From: Paenibacillus stellifer
GTDB lineage: Bacteria; Bacillota; Bacilli; Paenibacillales; Paenibacillaceae
DNA length: 64,000 nt
Direction: 5' to 3'
Assembly: GCF_000758685.1 (NCBI RefSeq)
Contig: NZ_CP009286.1
Coordinates: 3,874,501-3,938,500, forward strand
Shown here in pieces: positions 8,728-15,844 of this stretch. Both the position numbers and the translations under genes were made by a program. The stretch's first letter is position 1. Each line of letters begins with the position of its first letter. The notes beneath the pieces are model-generated. The model saw only the letters and a program-made list of their open reading frames with translations. It made no database searches and was not told the origin of the DNA.

Positions 8728-9609
8728 CTACATCGTCTCCCCATCCCGCGCTTGCAGGATCTGTATTCCGTATTGTGCCGCCAGGTCGCGGGCAAGCGGT
8801 GTAATGATTGAACCCCGTCCCGTCTTCAGCTCCGTAACGCCGCCAGATACCGCCGACAGAATGTCATCTCCGGCAATCAGTTCCTTCTTCTCACGGCTTC
8901 CGCCAATCCATTCGCTTATTCCTTCGCTGCCAAGCAGCGTAACTCCATAGCTCCGAAGCGACCCCAGCATATTTGCCGCTTCACGCCTCATCGCAGGCGG
9001 CATGGAGCATCCGCGCGCCGTCCATTCCGGACCGTCGTCCTCCACACCTGCACGAAGGGCGGCGACTTGTCTGCCCGAGCATAAGCCCTGAAGGATCAGC
9101 CGCACGACCGGCGATTCGTCATCCAGTCTGGAAATCCTGGACATTAAGGAGAAGGAAAGCACTGGGATGAACAAATACTGAATATTGGAGGCCAGCGGTG
9201 GTTCCATGCCGGTATGATTGCCGGAAATGCCGGGATTGCCGGAAACGCCGAAATTGGCGGAATTCCCGGAATTACTGAAATTACCGAGATTGCCGAAATT
9301 ACCGGAATTGCAGAAACCACCGGCGATCCGAAATTCCGCACCCGGTTCCAGGAAGTCATCCACTCCGGTCGCTTGCACAATTTCTCTTTGCCCCATGACC
9401 TGCCTCAGAGCAGGGTCAACATACAGCTGCAATCGGAGCTTCATCCCGGCTAGCCGCCGCACAGCGGCCAAGCCTTCCTCCATCCCGATCCAGTGCTGAG
9501 TAAGGAGTATCAGCATGCGGGGATACCGCCGGTCCAGCTCGTCTTCCCTGCCGCGATACAGCATTTCGGCAGCGGTTCGTACGGCGAGCGCGCTAGATGA
9601 GGACCGCAT
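8728..9609 (-). CDS. Microcompartment-associated flavoprotein-like protein with a Gly/Asn repeat insert
   Basis: A 293-residue protein whose layout resembles flavoproteins of the phosphopantothenoylcysteine-decarboxylase fold found in some microcompartment loci: an N-terminal MLILLTQHWIGMEEGLAAVRRL strand-helix (here with few of the usual glycines), a middle FIPVLSFSLMSRISRLDDES segment equivalent to the PVLTLNTAAKIA block, and a C-terminal IITPLARDLAAQYGIQIL. Between residues about 98 and 127 lies a low-complexity insert rich in GNFGN-type units, encoded by 9-bp repeats. The assignment is by pattern only and remote. It is flanked by BMC-H and BMC-P genes with tight spacing, so a role inside or at the shell is likely; flavin binding is unproven. 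Confidence 0.55.
   Translation of the reverse strand: MRSSSSALAVRTAAEMLYRGREDELDRRYPRMLILLTQHWIGMEEGLAAVRRLAGMKLRLQLYVDPALRQVMGQREIVQATGVDDFLEPGAEFRIAGGFCNSGNFGNLGNFSNSGNSANFGVSGNPGISGNHTGMEPPLASNIQYLFIPVLSFSLMSRISRLDDESPVVRLILQGLCSGRQVAALRAGVEDDGPEWTARGCSMPPAMRREAANMLGSLRSYGVTLLGSEGISEWIGGSREKKELIAGDDILSAVSGGVTELKTGRGSIITPLARDLAAQYGIQILQARDGETM
9229..9315. repeat. 9-bp imperfect tandem repeat inside the flavoprotein-like gene
   Basis: Imperfect copies of a 9-base unit related to GGAATTGCC run through this stretch and encode the Gly/Asn/Phe/Ser-rich insert. The unit is a multiple of three, so copy-number change keeps the frame. Confidence 0.7.
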
Positions 9610-9617
9610 GACGGGTC

Positions 9618-9899
9618 CTACGCTTTAATGCTGGACAGAATCGCTTTTTCCACTTCGCTGTGGGGTCTTGGAATGACATGAACCGAGATCAGCTCGCCAA
9701 CCCGCTTGGCTGCGCTGGCTCCCGCATCGGTTGCTGCCTTAACTGCGCCGACATCTCCCCGCACCATTACGGTAACAAGACCGAAGCCGATTTTTTCATA
9801 CCCGCAAATCTCCACATTGGCCGCTTTGACCATGGCATCCGCCGCTTCAATCGCTCCGACAAGCCCCTTCGTTTCGATCAATCCCAAAGCTTCTCCCAT
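9618..9899 (-). CDS. BMC-H shell hexamer protein (copy 1)
   Basis: A 93-residue single-domain microcompartment hexamer protein. The canonical start [24 protein letters not shown], the [21 protein letters not shown] core and [11 protein letters not shown] end are all present. The open frame extends upstream to 9980, but the strong GGGAGGAA site is placed for the ATG at 9899, which also gives the family start. Together with two more BMC-H genes it forms the facets of the shell; the pore loop of this family controls passage of small metabolites. Confidence 0.95.
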   Translation of the reverse strand: MGEALGLIETKGLVGAIEAADAMVKAANVEICGYEKIGFGLVTVMVRGDVGAVKAATDAGASAAKRVGELISVHVIPRPHSEVEKAILSSIKA

Positions 9900-10002
9900 T
9901 TCCAATTCCTCCCGATTGATTATTGGTTCTGCATGCGGCTGCGTTCCAGGGAACGTGGGCCGCCTATGATGTTCACACACTGCTATCTCAGCTCACATGC
10001 TG

Positions 10003-10413
10003 CTATTCCGGCTTCGGCGGAGCTTGTCTGCCCGGCCCCGGCGGCCGCTTCTTGACCTCGGCTGTGGAGGAATCCGGCTCAGGGACTTGAACTTGAACCT
10101 GACCCGGCGGCTCCGCCGAGAACACCTCAAACCGCGACAGCATCTTCGTGACGACATCACTGTGGGCTCTCGGAATGACATGCGCGGAGACTACCTTGCC
10201 GATTCGCTCGGCCGCTGTTCTTCCGGCCTCAACCGCAGAGGTGACCGCCGCCACATCCCCGCTGAAATGGATGGTTACACCGAGCATTCCGCCCACTCCG
10301 ATGACTTTTTCCACAGCTTCAATCGTGACATCTGCCGTCTTCAGCGCGGCATCCGCTGCCGATACGGCGGTTGTAAATCCGATTGCTTCAATAAGACCCA
10401 ATGCTTGCTGCAT
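10003..10413 (-). CDS. BMC-H shell protein with Pro-rich C-terminal extension (copy 2)
   Basis: The first 90 or so residues form a BMC domain (ALGLIEAIGFTTAVSAADAALKTA, then VTIHFSGDVAAVTSAVEAG and HVIPRAHSDV). The pore region KVIGVGGMLG has extra glycines compared with copies 1 and 3. About 45 extra residues follow, rich in Pro, Glu, Val and Lys and ending PPGPGRQAPPKPE, which is unlike ordinary 90-residue BMC-H proteins. The tail could bind cargo or the next gene product, or project outward from the facet; nothing in the sequence decides. The ATG follows GGAGGG at good spacing. Confidence 0.93.
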   Translation of the reverse strand: MQQALGLIEAIGFTTAVSAADAALKTADVTIEAVEKVIGVGGMLGVTIHFSGDVAAVTSAVEAGRTAAERIGKVVSAHVIPRAHSDVVTKMLSRFEVFSAEPPGQVQVQVPEPDSSTAEVKKRPPGPGRQAPPKPE

Positions 10414-10435
10414 CAGCTAATCCCTCCTTCCGTAA

Positions 10436-11590
10436 TCAGGCATAAGGCTCTATCAGCTTCCCGAGCAGAGCCGAGGCTTCCGACAGGTCTCCCCGCTCCC
10501 CGGTAAGGATCACGAATTCGTCCGCAATGCTGAACTTCACCCGGGAACTCATGCCCAGTTTGAGCGCTCTGTCTAGAAGTGCAACGCTGCGGTATCGTGA
10601 AATGCCCTCCAGGGCGGCGACCGCATCGCCACGGGAGATGTTCAGATACTTTACCAGAATTGAAGAAGGCTCCAGCGCGATATAGCTCTGAATCCGGCGG
10701 CTCCCGCTCCGCAGACATTGATCGTACATGCTCTGAAGCGCATTCCGGATATCGGATGAAGCCTCGCCGGTAAGCACGGCCTGAAAATCCCGGCCGCCTT
10801 CCATCTTCCAGTTAATGTCCACATCGACGCCGGAAATGGCGGAGCATCCATCAAGCAGGAATAACTGCCCGGGCCGGCAGCGCCCTTCGGCAATAATTCC
10901 GGCCGACTTCGCAGAAATTCGGCGGATGCCCAGCTCACCGAGCAATTCAGGACGCAGCTCCGGGTAATACCAGAAGTCCAGCCCGGCGCAGCTTCGGCCG
11001 AGCATGCCCGACTCATCCGGAGCCGCTGCAGTATCCGTGCAGTCCGCCCCGCACTCCTCCCGGCTGTTCCCCTGAACCAGGGACATCCGCATCAAGGGGG
11101 CCAGCGATTCCTCAATGAAATCGCGGGTCAGCGAAGCCGCGGACGCAGCGGCAGTAGCAGAAGCCGGAGTTTTCACGGCTGCAGGTGCATGTGCCGATGC
11201 GGACACGAACGCGGGTAATGACGCATTCGCCTGCACCGCTGCTGCCGCAGGCGAGCCCGCAGAAGCCGGCACTGGCGCAGCAGACAATGCAGCAGCTCTT
11301 CCATTCCCGCCTGAGGCTGAACCTGTCACCGCCCCCAGCCCCGCTTCTAACGCCGTATCTGACACCGAACCGGCTGCCACGCCCGTCACCGCTCCGGTCG
11401 CCGCACCAAGACGCTGTTCCTTCCGGTCCCGCTGGTAATTGGGACGGCTGATCCCCGGCACGGCGGATGTGCTCCGCACGCTCGGATTTTGCCGGGAAGG
11501 CTCATTGCTATTGCCGCGATTCGGCTCCTGACGTCTGCCAGCCCCGCCGCGCAGCGCCTCCTGCACAATTTCCTTCATAAAATCCGACAC
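10436..11590 (-). CDS. Encapsulation-peptide-like N-terminus, disordered linker and BMC-like C-terminal domain
   Basis: A 384-residue protein I do not recognise as a named family. The start SDFMKEIVQEALRGG is an amphipathic helix of the kind that targets cargo into microcompartments. Residues about 15-170 are Ala/Ser/Pro/Gly-rich and look disordered. A folded region follows (CAGLDFWYYPELRPELLGELG, then GRCRPGQLFLLDGCSAISG). The end, EGISRYRSVALLDRALKLG to LTGERGDLSEASALLGKL, resembles the BMC domain in order and spacing of hydrophobic and Gly residues. GTG start behind AGGAGGTGATG. It sits between two BMC-H genes, so it probably links cargo to shell or is a modified shell subunit. The BMC-like reading is remote and is inference. 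Confidence 0.6.
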   Translation of the reverse strand: MSDFMKEIVQEALRGGAGRRQEPNRGNSNEPSRQNPSVRSTSAVPGISRPNYQRDRKEQRLGAATGAVTGVAAGSVSDTALEAGLGAVTGSASGGNGRAAALSAAPVPASAGSPAAAAVQANASLPAFVSASAHAPAAVKTPASATAAASAASLTRDFIEESLAPLMRMSLVQGNSREECGADCTDTAAAPDESGMLGRSCAGLDFWYYPELRPELLGELGIRRISAKSAGIIAEGRCRPGQLFLLDGCSAISGVDVDINWKMEGGRDFQAVLTGEASSDIRNALQSMYDQCLRSGSRRIQSYIALEPSSILVKYLNISRGDAVAALEGISRYRSVALLDRALKLGMSSRVKFSIADEFVILTGERGDLSEASALLGKLIEPYA

Positions 11591-11603
11591 CGCCCATCAC
11601 CTC

Positions 11604-11870
11604 CTAAAATAAGATTTTGGCAAGCTCGGGATGAGGACGCGGGATAACGTTGCAGGAGATCAGTTCTCCTCCCGTACGCTCATAGGCAGTCTTCCCGGCT
11701 TCAACCGCAGCCGTCACGGCGGCGACATCGCCTTCCACGACGACGGCCACAAGGCCCGAGCCGACGACCTTCATGTCGATCATCTTGACAGTAGCGGCCT
11801 TGCACATCGTATCCAGCGCTTCCATTGCCGCGACAAGACCGCGGGTTTCAATCAGGCCGATGGCTTCCAT
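11604..11870 (-). CDS. BMC-H shell hexamer protein (copy 3)
   Basis: An 88-residue canonical BMC-H protein starting MEAIGLIETRGLVAAMEALDTMCKAA, with GLVAVVVEGDVAAVTAAVEAG and NVIPRPHPELAKILF at the end. A GGAGGTGG ribosome binding site precedes the ATG. It is the first shell gene of the operon, directly behind ubiD, placing the decarboxylase genes and the shell genes in one transcription unit. It is closest to copy 1 by eye, with copy 2 the divergent one. Confidence 0.95.
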   Translation of the reverse strand: MEAIGLIETRGLVAAMEALDTMCKAATVKMIDMKVVGSGLVAVVVEGDVAAVTAAVEAGKTAYERTGGELISCNVIPRPHPELAKILF

Positions 11871-11891
11871 AACGATGATCCACCTCCTTCA

Positions 11892-13229
11892 TCATAAGTA
11901 ATCCTGGATATTGAAATCGGGTGCGACCGGAATGCTCGTACGCCGATAAGATTCTTTGGCCGTGATCGGATATGTCGCATCGATTCCCATCTTGGCTGAC
12001 ACTCCCCGAAGCTGATGGGACGGCTCCAGCGGCGACCCCTTCGCTCCGGGAACGATGAACACATCAAGATCGGCCTGTACGCGCGTCGCAATCGCCCATT
12101 CCACATCCTGCGGATCGAACAGATTCACATCCTCGTCGACCACTACGACATGCTTCAGATCCTTGTCGCTCGCGAATGCAGCCAACAATGCCTGTTTGCC
12201 ATCCCCTTCACTCCGCTTGCGGATCGAGATCACCGCGTGATAACGGCCGATTCCGCCTACCGTTAAGTGAACATTCAGCACCTCCGGCACAACCTGCCGC
12301 ACGGTGCTGAGCAGCGTTGCCTCCCGGGCGAGCGCCATCGGCAAATGCTCTTCATGGCTGGACGGATAGATCGTCTGCCAGATCGGCTCATTCCGGTGCG
12401 TAATCGCCGTAAATTCGATGACGGGCTGCTGCGTGCGATCCCCGTAATAGCCTCCGAGTTCGCCAAACGGCCCCTCCGGCTCCCGGACATGGGGCAAAAT
12501 CTTGCCCTCCAGCACAACTTCCGCTTCGGCGAGCACTTCGAGATCCACCGTCCGGCACTGCACGACATCCAGAGATGTGCCCAGCAGCGCCCCCGCCACA
12601 TCAAGCTTGTCGCAGTGGTACAGATGCGTGCTGATCTGCGAGGCAAGCACGACCGCAGGCACGACGCCGAACATAACGGCAACCTCCACCGGCTCTCCCC
12701 GCTGCTCGAATTCCAGGAACTGCCGGTGCAGCTCCGGCGAAGAGATCAGCACGCTGGAGCGGTTGCCTCCCAGCATCTGCATCCGGCGGATCGAGGTATA
12801 CCGTCTGCGGCCGCTCCGGTCCTTGACGACGAGAATGCCGGAGACGAGATAAGCTCCCGAATCATCCTTGTGATACGTACAGACCGGAAAATAATCCGTC
12901 ACCTCTTTGGGCCGGAGCACTACATTTTCATGAACGGGACCCGAGGCGACCTTCCGCGTCTTGATCGGATGAACGATGGAGTCGATCAGCTTCTCCACAA
13001 GCTTGTCCTTCGTAATCCCCATCGTCTCCGCCAGCAAATCGCGGTCCCCGCCAAGCCCCGAGACCATCGGCATGTTATAGCCCTTGATCTTCTCGAAGTA
13101 GAACGGCTGCTTGCCTTTACCGGTCTTGATGACCGCCCCAACCTCGAAGACGGGATCGACTTCCTTGCGGATATGGGTGATGCGGCTGCTGCGTTCCAAA
13201 TGCTGTACAAGCTCCCGGATGTTATTCAT
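11892..13229 (-). CDS. ubiD: UbiD-family prenylated-FMN-dependent decarboxylase
   Basis: A 445-residue UbiD-family (de)carboxylase that uses prenylated FMN to decarboxylate aromatic, heteroaromatic or alpha,beta-unsaturated acids. Typical blocks include IRELVQHLERSS at the start, YTSIRRMQMLG, the EPEGPFGELGGYYGDRT segment that holds the catalytic Glu-Arg-Glu network, and HLPMALAREATLL. The frame is open upstream to 13658, but the ATG at 13229 overlaps the ubiX stop in an ATGA arrangement and gives the family N-terminus. No encapsulation-type extension is visible on this protein. Being co-transcribed with microcompartment shell genes is unusual and suggests the decarboxylase works with the compartment. 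The substrate is unknown; a heterocyclic carboxylate is a reasonable inference. Confidence 0.92.
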   Translation of the reverse strand: MNNIRELVQHLERSSRITHIRKEVDPVFEVGAVIKTGKGKQPFYFEKIKGYNMPMVSGLGGDRDLLAETMGITKDKLVEKLIDSIVHPIKTRKVASGPVHENVVLRPKEVTDYFPVCTYHKDDSGAYLVSGILVVKDRSGRRRYTSIRRMQMLGGNRSSVLISSPELHRQFLEFEQRGEPVEVAVMFGVVPAVVLASQISTHLYHCDKLDVAGALLGTSLDVVQCRTVDLEVLAEAEVVLEGKILPHVREPEGPFGELGGYYGDRTQQPVIEFTAITHRNEPIWQTIYPSSHEEHLPMALAREATLLSTVRQVVPEVLNVHLTVGGIGRYHAVISIRKRSEGDGKQALLAAFASDKDLKHVVVVDEDVNLFDPQDVEWAIATRVQADLDVFIVPGAKGSPLEPSHQLRGVSAKMGIDATYPITAKESYRRTSIPVAPDFNIQDYL

Positions 13230-13792
13230 TTCTCCACCGCTTTCTCTCCCCATCTCGCCATCAGCTGGTGGTCGATATTCAGGGCGTCGAGAATCCGGGC
13301 GATCACGAAGTTGACCAGTTCCCAAATCTCGGTCGGATGGTGATAAAATCCCGGCGAGGCAGGCATGATGTCCGCGCCGGCGCGGGCCAGCCGGGTCATA
13401 TTCTCCAGATGGATCAAATGAAGCGGAGTCTCGCGCGGAACGACGATCAGCCGTCTCTTCTCCTTGAGCATGACGCTTGCTGTCCGGCTCAGCAGGGTAT
13501 CCCCCACGCCGTTCGCGATCGCGCCAAGCGAATTCATCGAACAGGGCAGGATGACCATCCCGTCCGTCTTGAACGAACCGCTCGCTACGGATGCGAATAG
13601 ATTGCTGTTGTCCAGCACTTCCGCGTATGCCTTGATCTCGTTCATCGTGATGCCGCACTCGAACTTCATGACCTTTTTAGCCATTTCGGTCGCAATAACA
13701 TATGTCTCGATATTCAATTGATGCAGCGCACGAATCAGCGTATATGCGTAGATAGAGCCGCTCGCTCCTGTAATGCCTACTACAATTTTCAT
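13226..13792 (-). CDS. ubiX: UbiX-family flavin prenyltransferase
   Basis: Makes prenylated FMN, the cofactor of UbiD enzymes, from FMN and dimethylallyl phosphate. The start MKIVVGITGASGSIYAYTLIRAL carries the family GASG loop; a VILPCSMNSLGAIANGVGD block, the RRLIVVPRETPLHLIHLENM segment and MPASPGFYHHP near the end are diagnostic. The ATG at 13792 is behind GGAGA and gives a standard 188-residue protein; an upstream in-frame ATG adds 14 residues without a good binding site. Its stop overlaps the ubiD start by four bases, so cofactor synthesis and enzyme are made together. Confidence 0.94.
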   Translation of the reverse strand: MKIVVGITGASGSIYAYTLIRALHQLNIETYVIATEMAKKVMKFECGITMNEIKAYAEVLDNSNLFASVASGSFKTDGMVILPCSMNSLGAIANGVGDTLLSRTASVMLKEKRRLIVVPRETPLHLIHLENMTRLARAGADIMPASPGFYHHPTEIWELVNFVIARILDALNIDHQLMARWGEKAVEK

Positions 13793-13867
13793 CTTGCTGT
13801 CTCCTTTAACCGCTCCGGACCGGCGCCGGCTCACGGGAATCAGGGTCTAATGCTTGCCGCGTGTCTG

Positions 13868-14653
13868 TTAGGATTTATAGTTCGTCTGAATGACCTGCGT
13901 GAGCATGGCATGAAGCTTCTGCACGGCATAGCGGATGAAGATCTCGCCCTTCTCCACCGTTGCGAGCGTAGGCGCTCCGATAACGCCGTGATGGGAGACG
14001 TCTTTGGTCTTCCAGCCGGGCGTAACGGGACCTTTGAGCGTAACATGCGGATTCGCCGTAAGCTGTATGTCCGGAAATTCATCCACAGCTTTGCTCATAT
14101 CGACAGCTTCGGGGCAAAACACTAGCATAAGCGACGTTTCCAGCTCGCAGGCATGGAAGACGCCATAATCCCCGGACTGCTGCACCTGCTCCAAAATATC
14201 GTTCCAGAAGGAGGTGAACCACCAGTCGAAGACAAACACTTCCATATCATGCTTGATTCGCAGATCCCGGCTCAGCACATTCAACAGGTCCGTATTGCCG
14301 CCATGGCTGTTCATCAGCAGCACTTTGGTGAACCCGTGGCAGCGGATCGATTCGCATAGATCGTCCAGCATCGAGTAGAATGTCCGCGTGCTGAAGCTCA
14401 GCGTTCCGGGAAAATCCATATGCTCCATACTCTTGCCAACCGGCAGCAGCGGGGTAATGAGCACCTGGTTATCCGGGAAATCGCATTCCTTCATGAATGT
14501 GTTCAGCAGGTTATCCAGAATGATCGAATCCGTTCCGACCGGCAGATGGCTTCCATGCTGCTCCGTCGCCCCGATCGGAATAATGACGAGCGAATGCTCT
14601 TTGTCCATAGCGCCAATTTCTTCGGTGGTGCACATACTCCATTGTCGAATCAT
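13868..14653 (-). CDS. Creatininase-family amidohydrolase
   Basis: A metal-dependent amidohydrolase of the creatininase family, whose members open cyclic amides such as creatinine or act on formamide intermediates of flavin and archaeal pathways. The family motif PIGATEQHGSHLPVGTD near residues 26-42 supplies Glu, His and Asp metal ligands, and LLMNSHGGN near 110 is the second family hallmark. GTG, TTG and ATG starts are stacked after GGAG; the ATG at 14653 has the best spacing. It lies between the isochorismatase-like and ubiX genes and probably opens a lactam or cleaves an amide intermediate of the pathway. Confidence 0.87.
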   Translation of the reverse strand: MIRQWSMCTTEEIGAMDKEHSLVIIPIGATEQHGSHLPVGTDSIILDNLLNTFMKECDFPDNQVLITPLLPVGKSMEHMDFPGTLSFSTRTFYSMLDDLCESIRCHGFTKVLLMNSHGGNTDLLNVLSRDLRIKHDMEVFVFDWWFTSFWNDILEQVQQSGDYGVFHACELETSLMLVFCPEAVDMSKAVDEFPDIQLTANPHVTLKGPVTPGWKTKDVSHHGVIGAPTLATVEKGEIFIRYAVQKLHAMLTQVIQTNYKS

Positions 14654-14685
14654 CAACACCCGCTCCTTTTTTTCAGGTTCTAGCG

Positions 14686-15255
14686 TTATTCAAATGACAA
14701 ATCATCCACGCTGACGATCTGCCCAAGCACATAGTCGATATGCTCCAGAGCGGCTTCATGCTGCTTGGTGCTCGTGCCTGCCACACATTCTCTCGGTACG
14801 ACCACATAATAGTCATGCTGCTGCGCGTCAGTCGCCGTCGCCCGTACACATACATCCGTCGCCGCACCTGTCAGAATGATCGTCTTCACGCCCAGCCCTT
14901 GCAGCAGCACCTGAAGATCAGTCTGGAAAAAGGCGCTGTATCTGCGTTTTTGAATGACATAATCGCTCTCTTCCGGCTTCAGTTCCTCGATGATTTCCAC
15001 GCCATGCGTTCCTTCCACGCAGTGAATCGGCTCGCTGCGGTCCAGCTCCCGTCCGAAGTCGACATGCGATTTCCGGTGAATCTCCTGGGTATAGATGACG
15101 GGCACTCCGGACTTTCTTGCGTATGCCAGCAGCTTCTGATTGGATTCGATCAGTCCGGCATCCGCTTTACATGGAATGACCGCCTCCTCACCAACGAAAT
15201 CGTATTGCATGTCGATGACAATAATTGCAGCATTCTTGAGGCTCAGCACCCTCAT
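14686..15255 (-). CDS. Isochorismatase-family cysteine hydrolase
   Basis: A cysteine hydrolase of the isochorismatase-like family, in which a Cys-Asp-Lys triad cleaves amides such as ureidoacrylate, N-carbamoylsarcosine or nicotinamide. The triad is visible: Asp15 in VIDMQYDF, Lys103 in QKRRYSAF and Cys136 in GAATDVCVRAT. The frame runs upstream to 15426, but the AAAGGAG site places the start at 15255, giving the family's usual 189 residues. It is the first gene after the 15.3 kb hairpin and so could head a separately controlled catabolic segment. In nucleobase degradation such enzymes remove carbamoyl groups, which fits the neighbouring genes. Confidence 0.9.
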   Translation of the reverse strand: MRVLSLKNAAIIVIDMQYDFVGEEAVIPCKADAGLIESNQKLLAYARKSGVPVIYTQEIHRKSHVDFGRELDRSEPIHCVEGTHGVEIIEELKPEESDYVIQKRRYSAFFQTDLQVLLQGLGVKTIILTGAATDVCVRATATDAQQHDYYVVVPRECVAGTSTKQHEAALEHIDYVLGQIVSVDDLSFE

Positions 15256-15288
15256 CCACTCCTTTGATCTGTGATTTATAAATACAAA

Positions 15289-15335
15289 GAGGCGGCCGTT
15301 GTCACACAGAACTCCCTGTTGACAACGGCCGCCTC
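15289..15335 (-). terminator. Long perfect hairpin between transporter and catabolic genes
   Basis: Two perfect 16-base arms (GAGGCGGCCGTTGTCA and its complement) enclose a 15-base loop. On the minus strand a moderately T-rich stretch follows (CTTTGTATTT), so it may act as a partial terminator or processing site that lowers expression of the downstream isochorismatase-to-M20 genes relative to the transporter genes. Confidence 0.65.
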
Positions 15336-15437
15336 TCATCGTAAACGAATCGAAAGTTACCGCTTTGCTCCATTTGCAGGCTATCCCGCCGAGATAAATC
15401 CCGGGCGATCTCCTATTAGGATTCAATTGTCAGACAC

Positions 15438-15785
15438 TTACTCCAGAATGGCTAAAGTAGAAGCCCATTCCGTTGACGGATCGTAGTCACGGAGAATGGA
15501 GACCACCTTGAGATCCGTCTCCGCCTCCACCTTCTCCAGAAAACGCAGCTTGAACTCCGAGTGCAGCGCATGATCGACAGCCAATTTGGTGGAGGCGTGG
15601 CGTAATTCCAAAGCCTTGAGGGCCACAATCCGCTGATGCTTGACCAGAAAGTGGATGATATTATCCTCAATGCTGATCTTGAGCTGATTGACGCCGAAGC
15701 CGTAAATTTCTTTGTTGACTTCATTATAGAAACGGGAGAGCAGCTTCTTGAGCTCGGTCATTTCGTTCCCTTTTGCAATCATCAT
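15438..15785 (-). CDS. DUF2294-like small protein
   Basis: A 115-residue cytoplasmic protein resembling the DUF2294 family: an N-terminal helix LKKLLSRFYNEVNKEIYGFGVNQ, a beta segment KISIEDNIIHFLV and a C-terminal block ending VVSILRDYDPSTEWASTLAIL. The family has no settled function. The ATG at 15785 follows AAGGCGGTGATC, nearly a full anti-16S match. It lies between the second permease and the hairpin, so it is co-transcribed with the transporter. The family assignment rests on general pattern and could be wrong. Confidence 0.6.
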   Translation of the reverse strand: MMIAKGNEMTELKKLLSRFYNEVNKEIYGFGVNQLKISIEDNIIHFLVKHQRIVALKALELRHASTKLAVDHALHSEFKLRFLEKVEAETDLKVVSILRDYDPSTEWASTLAILE

Positions 15786-15844
15786 GAGTGATCACCGCCT
15801 TCCGGTTTTCTTGATGAATGGGTGCTAAGACTTAATCCCGGCCT

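Noticed and set aside
11892..13658. UbiD as a 588-residue protein with an N-terminal extension
   Set aside because: The extension is the ubiX gene read in another frame; the ATGA overlap and family N-terminus place the start at 13229.
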